A stretch of DNA of 64,000 bases from Agrostemma githago (lineage: Eukaryota > Streptophyta > Magnoliopsida > Caryophyllales > Caryophyllaceae). Where the stretch lies: positions 40,005,077-40,069,076 of the forward strand of contig OY288254.1 in assembly GCA_958450325.1 (NCBI GenBank). The letters are read 5' to 3'. Below are positions 58,027 through 64,000 of this stretch, piece after piece; position 1 is the stretch's first letter; the number at the start of each line of letters is the position of its first letter. The notes under the pieces were generated by a model. That model was not told where the DNA came from. It did not search any database and worked only from the letters and a program-made list of their open reading frames with translations. Position numbers and translations under genes: made by a program.

Positions 58027-61000
58027 CTAGGTAGCTGTCTCGGGAACTCCTCCAACGTCCTCAGTAGCACCCGTAGCACAACCCGTAGCCTCAGCCTCTC
58101 TATCCCTCTCAACCCAATGCCTAGCCTCACCCTGCGTGGCGGTCTCGCCCTGCGACCGAGCCAGCCGCTCCTTAAGTTGAGCAACCTCGTTGGTCCGAGA
58201 TTGCAGGAGCTATTGCGCCTCTGATAAGTGTCATTTGTAGTGCCTATTTCTTAGTGTTTTGGTCCCATTTTCCTTGTAGAATCGCTCCTTGGGAGCAGTT
58301 TAGGGGCTTCTTATGCTTCCTTTAGTTCGTTTCAGGTTCCCGAGACCGAATTGGAAGAGTTGGAGCGTATCTGCCTCGATACATACAGATTTTGGAGCCA
58401 ACGGAGTAAAGGAACGATCACTCGATGCCTTGGAGTCGACCCCGAGACCTTGGGACCCAATCCCGAGCCTCCGAGACCCGATCCCAAGTCCCGAGAATCG
58501 GTGAGAAGCCCATGAGAACCAAGGAGGGACCAAAAAGATCATAATGGAGGCCTACAAGGCTCATCCCGTTCGGGATGAGGTGCACAAACAAGAGGGCTAC
58601 TGACCAGGGCCCATCCCGATCGGGAGCAAGGCTTCCCGACCGGGACCGACCCCGTCTCAACCGGGACCATCCCGTCTCGGCCGGGACGGCCTAGCTGTAA
58701 CCCGCCTTGTTTTCTTTCTTCTCCCTTCCACTTGTAACCCAATATATACCCTTCCCTTGTTATGTAAAGCTTATGCACTTCATTGAACACAAAACCCTAG
58801 ACTACTTTAGGTTAGATTAGATTAGATTAGTGTAGATTAGTCGGTAATTAGTAGCTAATCCTAGTTTAATCTTGTATTATTGGATTTCTTGAAGAATCCA
58901 CTCAAGCTTGACAACCTTGGTGGAAATATTTGGGTTTTCTTATATACAAGTGTTCTCCTTTTCCATTTCCTTTGTAGTATGGTACAATCCTCTTCTCCTT
59001 TTACTCCTAATCCTTTATTATTCATCAAGTTTACATCTTTAGTTCTTGTTTATTATTGTTTTCACTAGTTTGTTTGTGTATGTTTGGTTGTTTGAGTTTG
59101 TCTACCTTGTTTTTGTTAGTATTTCCTTTAGATATGTTAGAGTAGTGTTCTTGCTAGGGTTAGTAAGGTGATTAGGGTGTTAATTGGGTGATTAAGGGAT
59201 TGTTGGAGATGTTGGTGGATGATTTGGGTTTCCTCTTGTTTGATGCACATCACACGTTTGTGGAATTGCTTGAATGACTAAGTATGTACGAATGCTTGTT
59301 TTTCTTGCCTTTCTTTTGTGGGTGTTAGTTTGTTGTGGGTTCGGTCCTCTCACTAAGTTGCGAGAGCCCGGTGAGGACGACCCCTAGGCCGGTCTATGTA
59401 GCGAGAGCCCGGATTCGACCTAGGACCATAGCGCGCTAGAACCCCGTTTGTCGTGTGTGTCGCCGAGATGGGTTTTAGGTGGAACCTCTAGGTGAGTCTA
59501 TGTTGTGAGAGCCCGGACCAACCTAGATTACCCTACTACCTCCTTCACTCTAGTCCTCCCTTGACCATTCCGTTGCCCCTTTGACCCCGACCTAATCCTA
59601 GCTCGTTTTCCTTAGTTGTTTTCTCCGGCACCTTAGTTGTAGTCTAGTTTTCTCCCCTCTCTACCATTCCTAGATTAGCTTAACTCGTTGACTTAGTCTG
59701 GTATTTAGGCGACCTTAGTCTAGACGCCACTTACCGTCCCCGTGGATTCGACCCGACTTGCCCTATCTACCCTAGTTAGGTTAGCCGGTTATATTATTGA
59801 CGGTTGGGATTCCACGACAAATCCCTACCATCAGCCTCAGCCGCTCCCGCCTCAAGCTCAGTCACCCGAGTCTCCGGCTGTTCCACCATATCGAGAATGT
59901 CCTGCAAACATAACCCGCACTTGAGGAAAACACACAAACAATCTAAGAGCCAACCCTAGGTACACGCACTTACCGATAGAGGTCCCGAAGTGTCATGGGA
60001 GACCCTCGAGGCATAGGCCCGGAAGTAGTTGGCGGCCTGCCACAACCGCTGATGGCAATCTGACGAAACCTGAAAGATGAAATCATGCAAGTTAGCCAAG
60101 GTAAAACCCAACTCTTAGAACCTGAATCAAAAACAGAGACCAAAACTTACCCGGTATACCCGGTCACTCCACTTTATCTCAGCGTCCATCTTCTCGGCAG
60201 AACACGTGGGGAGAGGCTCAGTGAAAGTTATCCCGGCTGCATCCACCCTGAGCAGCGTCAAGGGGAAGTCTGGGGGCTGAATAGCATCAGCCGGGTCGGC
60301 CAGTTGAAAGGAAAGCAGGCCGGCCAGAGAACGAATAAATATTAAGCCATAGATCAAAACAAGATTTAAAACCAAAAGTCGAGTACTTACCACTAGGCGG
60401 TGGCAAGCTAGCCGCTGGCTGACATGAGATAGATAGAAGACACCAGGCACCAGAAGTGCATTACCTCCTTCTCCATCCCTACCCTCTAGGACTTCTGTGG
60501 CGGTTGGTGGTCTAAACATTGTCCGGGGAGGATCGACCGACGCCCTGAAGTTGTCATACAGGCACTAACGCACCAACCGTTCGCCCATATACCAAACCGG
60601 GCGGAACAACGTAGGGAGAAACATCCTTCTGTAGCTCCGAGGCCTCAACTCCGTCGCCACATACCCGGGCCCACCCTTATAGTCGGCCTAGGGACGGGCC
60701 ACGAACTATACAAACGAAACTAGCATTTCAATAAACCCTAAAGCCTTGGGGGCTAATAAATAAAACAAGTTATGAAAGGAAAACTTACATCCTCGAGGCA
60801 TAGTTGGTTAACCAGCACGTTCTCCGACGGGTAATGGCTGGTTGTGCTCTTAGGCTGGGCCAATCTCCATTCAATTCCCGCCGGGCATCGGGTTGGATGG
60901 GCCCGCACCGTTTTAGGCGCCAGGCAAAGGAAGTAGGAGTAAATCCAGGCCTGCAAAAAAACCCGAACCAAAACACGCGTTTAGCCGATTTAAACCAAAC

Positions 61001-61585
61001 TAAGGTAAACCCAAAGAAACAAATGCAGAAATAATTACTAACCTCCAGCACGAGACCTGGGCCCACGATGGGCAAGGCTGAGGCGGACTCCAATTGCAAC
61101 GGCCTCACCATGACTTGCAAGCAGCGAGTCATCTCCGCGAAAGCCGCGGTTACCTAATGAAAATGTCCCAACTAATCTAGATCAACTAGGAGAGGCAGAA
61201 TCCTAGTACTAAACCTCTCGCCCTTATTTGAGAAGTGAGTCGATCCTAGGAAGTATCACAACCATAACGGGGCATCCTGCTCCGGCGTGTTGGGTGCTCG
61301 ACCCTCTCACACCGCCACCCTCTCAAAGTGATCGGTGATGTACGAACTCACCAGAGCATGAGGCGTACTGTAAGCCTCATGCTCCAAACAATCCCCGATG
61401 AGACCCCGGACCTCATCACTATCTAACATAGGGCCCTCAGCAGCCCACCTAATCTTCTCAGGACCCCAGGGTAAACCCGTGATAACCCCGAAATCCTCTA
61501 AAGTCATCCTGACCTCCCTAAAGGACATATGAATGGTCGAGGTAGTGTCGTGAAAGCGATCTACCTTCGCTCTAATTACCATAAG
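58027..61585 (-). pseudogene. Six-exon antisense plant-mobile-domain gene of element 4, broken
   Basis: Read on the minus strand. Exon 1 (61585-61043, 5' part cut off by the CACTA at 61586) has PMD-type sequence: TTSTIHMSFREVRMTLEDFG, TGLPWG, FLGSTHFSNKGERFSTRILP, LLVDLD and VTAAFAEMTR. Exon 2 is 60950-60789 (AWIYSYFLCLAPKTVRAH), exon 3 60705-60391, exon 4 about 60340-60151, exon 5 60069-59974, exon 6 59901-58027. The introns I can fully see have GT...AG ends and fall in phase 0; the acceptor of exon 4 is unclear. The C terminus is a coiled coil (VAQLKERLARSQGE). Stops: at least four in exon 1, two in exon 3, one in exon 6. A solo LTR sits in exon 6. No known activity. Confidence 0.8.
58222..59833 (+). 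mobile_element. Solo LTR of the element-2 family, TSD GCCTC
   Basis: 1612 bp, TGATAAGTGTC ... CTACCATCA, flanked by GCCTC at 58217-58221 and 59834-59838. More diverged from the element 2 LTRs than those are from each other. Palindrome cluster at 58560-58690. It interrupts exon 6 of the antisense gene. Without it and one target copy, the exon frame reads on from the coiled coil (TRVTELEAGAAEAEAQ). Confidence 0.95.
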
Positions 61586-64000
61586 CACTACTACAATTTT
61601 GATATTAGAAGACGCCCAAAATAGGACGCTTATATAAGGAACCGTCCTTTATAACATGATAAATTTTGGCTCCCCATGACCTTGGTTAAATAGCACGGTT
61701 CAGCAAAAGAACCATCCTCTTATTTATATTATTAGCATGGTTAGTCAATATAACTGTCCTCATAAAGAAAATAGCACGCTTGTATGTTTAACCCGTGCTA
61801 CTAAAATATTTTAAAAGCGCGGTTATACTCCAAACCCATCCTATTAAAATGTAACACCCGTCCTATTCAATCTTACTCAATCTTGGAGAGTTTTAGTGAA
61901 CAAAATACCAAAAATCAATCGACAACGAACTTGATTTTAACCCAAAGAAAAAACGGGTCTAAATCGGTTGAATTTAGCGTTTAGCAATCGAATTTATGAA
62001 TCTGAACTGTAGAATTTGGCTGTCGAAGCTGATTTCTACATTGAATGACGATGTTTGGTTACTAACCATTTTTGAATTCGATTGTGTTTCGTTGTTTTAC
62101 CGATATTTTCTTCTTGTTAAAGTTTCGATTTGTTGTTTGATTGATGAATTTTTAAACTTTTTGTGGAAAACTGGTCCGTTTCTAAGACCAAACTCGTTGA
62201 ATCATTTTACAGTTTTTGAGACGGTTTCATACAAGGATTATTTGTGATTTTATCAAGTCGCTTTAAATCTATTTTATCAATTCTATGACAATTTCGTATA
62301 AGAAATTGTGTTTTTAACGAGTCGGTATAAATCGATTGTATATCAATCTTTGATCTGTGTCGAAACTAACGTGTTTATATTTAGACAGATCAAAACTGAT
62401 TTGGATCGAACATGAGATTCATAATCCGACCCGACACCTGAACCAAACGTATGATTTATTGATCCGTATTCTGAACCGAGCACATGACTCACCTGAACAA
62501 GTGAGTCTAAACAAAATTAAAAAAAAATATGTCCGCCTTCGTCTGAATCCTCCGGAACAAGTGGGTACCAAATTGGAAAAAAAATAAAAAAATAAAGTTC
62601 CCTCCAGAACCCGCCTTCGTCTTCAACACAACCCTTCGTCCCGTTTTCGTCTTCAACTCTTCGCCTCCAGAATCTGTCCGTCGTCTGCCGACACACGTCC
62701 GCCATCCGCCATCCGCCATCTTCGTCTCAACTCTCCTTCACACGTCTTCAACACGTCTTCATCCATTGTCCGTCTCATCTCTTCGCCGTTTTCCCTCGTT
62801 TTGCATGAAGTTTTCTCTCGCCGGTAGTTTCATCTCTACGCGTCTTCGCCGGAAGTTCCCTCTTCAGTTTAGTCTTCACCGGAAGTTCCTCATCTCGATT
62901 ATAAGTTTATAATTCATCCTCACCTGAAATGGAACTTCATAATTCATCCTCTGTTTATAATTCATCCTCACCTTATTCTAACGCCATCACTTCACCTTAT
63001 AATCGTCGCGTTTGCCTTAATTTTGCGTTCGTCGGGTTTAGGGTTAGGGTTTGGGTTTAGTCGTTTAAGTTTGGAAGACTTTGATTATTATTCATGATGA
63101 TGATGTTGAGATTCCTGATGATAATTTGTTGTTTCTTCTGGTTTTCTCATGATGATAATTATTCCTGATGATGGTATTTTTAGATGATTTTGAAGTTTGG
63201 TATTGGATTAATGGATGCTATGAGCGAGCGTTTTCATAGTTTAGTCGTTTATGTTTGAAATGGTTTGATTTGGATGTTGAGTTTTCGTGATTTCAGTATG
63301 CTTGACGGGGGCTTGGAGTGTGTTAGAGTTCGTGATTTCTTGATTTCGTGATTTCAGTATCTTGATTACAGTATTTTACTATGTTAGGGTTAGTTTAGTC
63401 GCTTATGTTTGAAATGGTTTGATTTTGATGTTGATTTTTTGTGATTTCAATTTCGATTATTCGTGATTTCAGTATGCTTGGGGTGACTTTGATTTAGATG
63501 TCAATTGTTCATGATTTCAGAATGCTTGGAGTGGGTTAGGGTTAGTTTTATCGTTAAAGTTCATAATGCTTTGATTTAGATGTTGATTGTTCAGTTTGCT
63601 TGGAGTGGGTTTCGGTTAGTTTTATCGTTTAAGGATGTACTGGACTTCTTGTTTTGTGATTCATTTGGTTTGATAGAAATTATATTTGCCTAATTTTGTG
63701 TACGTGTTTTTTTGGAAGCCATCTGCTCAGCTACAGAAGGAGGAGTTGGCTCTTGCACAATCCAAAAAGTTAATTCCCGTGACACCATTGTTGAGTAAAA
63801 CTACGGTGATTATCTTCTTCTAGGGTGTTAAGTTTGTTTTCTAGTTGCTAATACCCTCGTATATGAGTTATGTGCTTCCATATAAAAAAAATTCACAGTC
63901 AACTGATTTATTATAGCTTGTTTGTTGGGTTGACATTTCTTTTCTGCTATTAAAAGATTGAAATTCGGTCTCGTAACTTTGTTTTTTAGCATGACTGCTT
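61586..64000 (+). mobile_element. Left end of a second CACTA-type transposon, running off the window
   Basis: Starts CACTACTACAATTTTGATAT, typical of plant CACTA ends. Subterminal words based on AGCACGGTT and GTCCT occur to about 61860. It breaks a coding exon of the antisense gene. The right end and target duplication (AAG on the left) are not visible. 61900-63000 resembles an untranslated or promoter region with CT-rich and GCCGGAAGTTCC words. A TTTAGGG-like run lies at 63033-63060, and a degenerate tandem repeat (TTTAGTCG-TTATGTTTGAAATG, GTGATTTCAGTATGCTTGG) at 63230-63630. No gene recognised. Confidence 0.6.
63230..63630 (+). repeat. Degenerate tandem repeat
   Basis: About four loosely repeated units of 90-150 bp containing TTATGTTTGAAATGGTTTGA, TTTGGATGTTGA, GTGATTTCAGTATGCTTGG and GTGGGTTAGGGTTAG. 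It could be an intron or leader of a gene to the right. Confidence 0.6.

Larger units (their letters stand above)
50764..61585 (+). mobile_element. Element 4: non-autonomous Tat-type retrotransposon with antisense PMD pseudogene
   Basis: LTR 50764-52970, PBS, leader, capsid-less gag remnant, non-coding interior shared with element 3, then an antisense gene on the minus strand. No pol. It runs up to a CACTA end at 61586; its 3' LTR must lie beyond the window. Order and orientation mirror element 1, in which the antisense gene also lies between the pol position and the 3' LTR. Confidence 0.82.

Noticed and set aside
63033..63060. Interstitial telomere repeat
   Set aside because: Only about three imperfect TTTAGGG units; more likely a telo-box-like or simple sequence in a leader.

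Overview
This is a repeat-dense stretch of a plant nuclear genome, almost certainly a eudicot. The evidence is plant-type Ty3/gypsy Tat-lineage retrotransposons with dual RNase H, CACTA (En/Spm) transposons with plant transposase families, a Tourist-like MITE, a plant SINE and a fragment of plastid 23S rRNA gene. No bacterial genes, tRNA genes or CRISPR arrays were seen. I found no convincing host protein-coding gene; nearly every coding trace belongs to a mobile element. The species cannot be named from this window.

Layout. (A) 1-31942 is one large Tat-type Ty3/gypsy element on the minus strand (element 1). Its 3' LTR (1-10948, about 322 bp missing off the left edge) carries two later insertions: a minus-oriented solo LTR (988-2535, TSD GTACA) and a 7.1-kb CACTA element (3803-10920, TSD ACT). 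The internal region (10949-21367) holds gag-pro-RT-RNaseH-integrase on the minus strand, broken by four stops and one frameshift, plus an intron-containing gene on the opposite strand with plant-mobile-domain (PMD) character. Its 5' LTR (21368-31942) is split by an 8-kb non-autonomous retrotransposon with an intact 415-aa ORF (element 2, 22495-30484, TSD GTGGC), which itself contains a MITE (26788-27085, TSD TAA). Because element 1 has two LTR copies, each insertion can be checked against the uninterrupted sister LTR.

(B) 31943-36927 is older sequence. A plastid 23S rRNA fragment was split by a gag-only Ty1/copia element (32695-34609), whose gag was in turn split by a SINE (33682-33936). It is followed by a decayed LTR and gag of another gypsy element.

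(C) 36928-50735 is a non-autonomous Tat derivative on the plus strand (element 3) with a shortened gag and no pol. Its 3' LTR looks chimeric and contains an AT-rich LTR-like fragment and a deleted CACTA remnant. (D) 50764 to at least 61585 is a second element of this kind (element 4). It ends in a six-exon antisense PMD pseudogene (58027-61585, minus strand). One exon of that gene contains a solo LTR (58222-59833, TSD GCCTC), and its 5' part is cut by another CACTA end at 61586 that runs to the window edge.

What stands out. The spliced antisense PMD gene occupies the same relative place in elements 1 and 4. A short conserved non-coding block lies downstream of gag/pol in elements 1, 3 and 4. 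Palindromic units built on CGATCG or CCGATCGG cores differ in copy number between the two LTRs of single elements. Elements 3 and 4 share a gag-like reading frame that lacks the capsid region.
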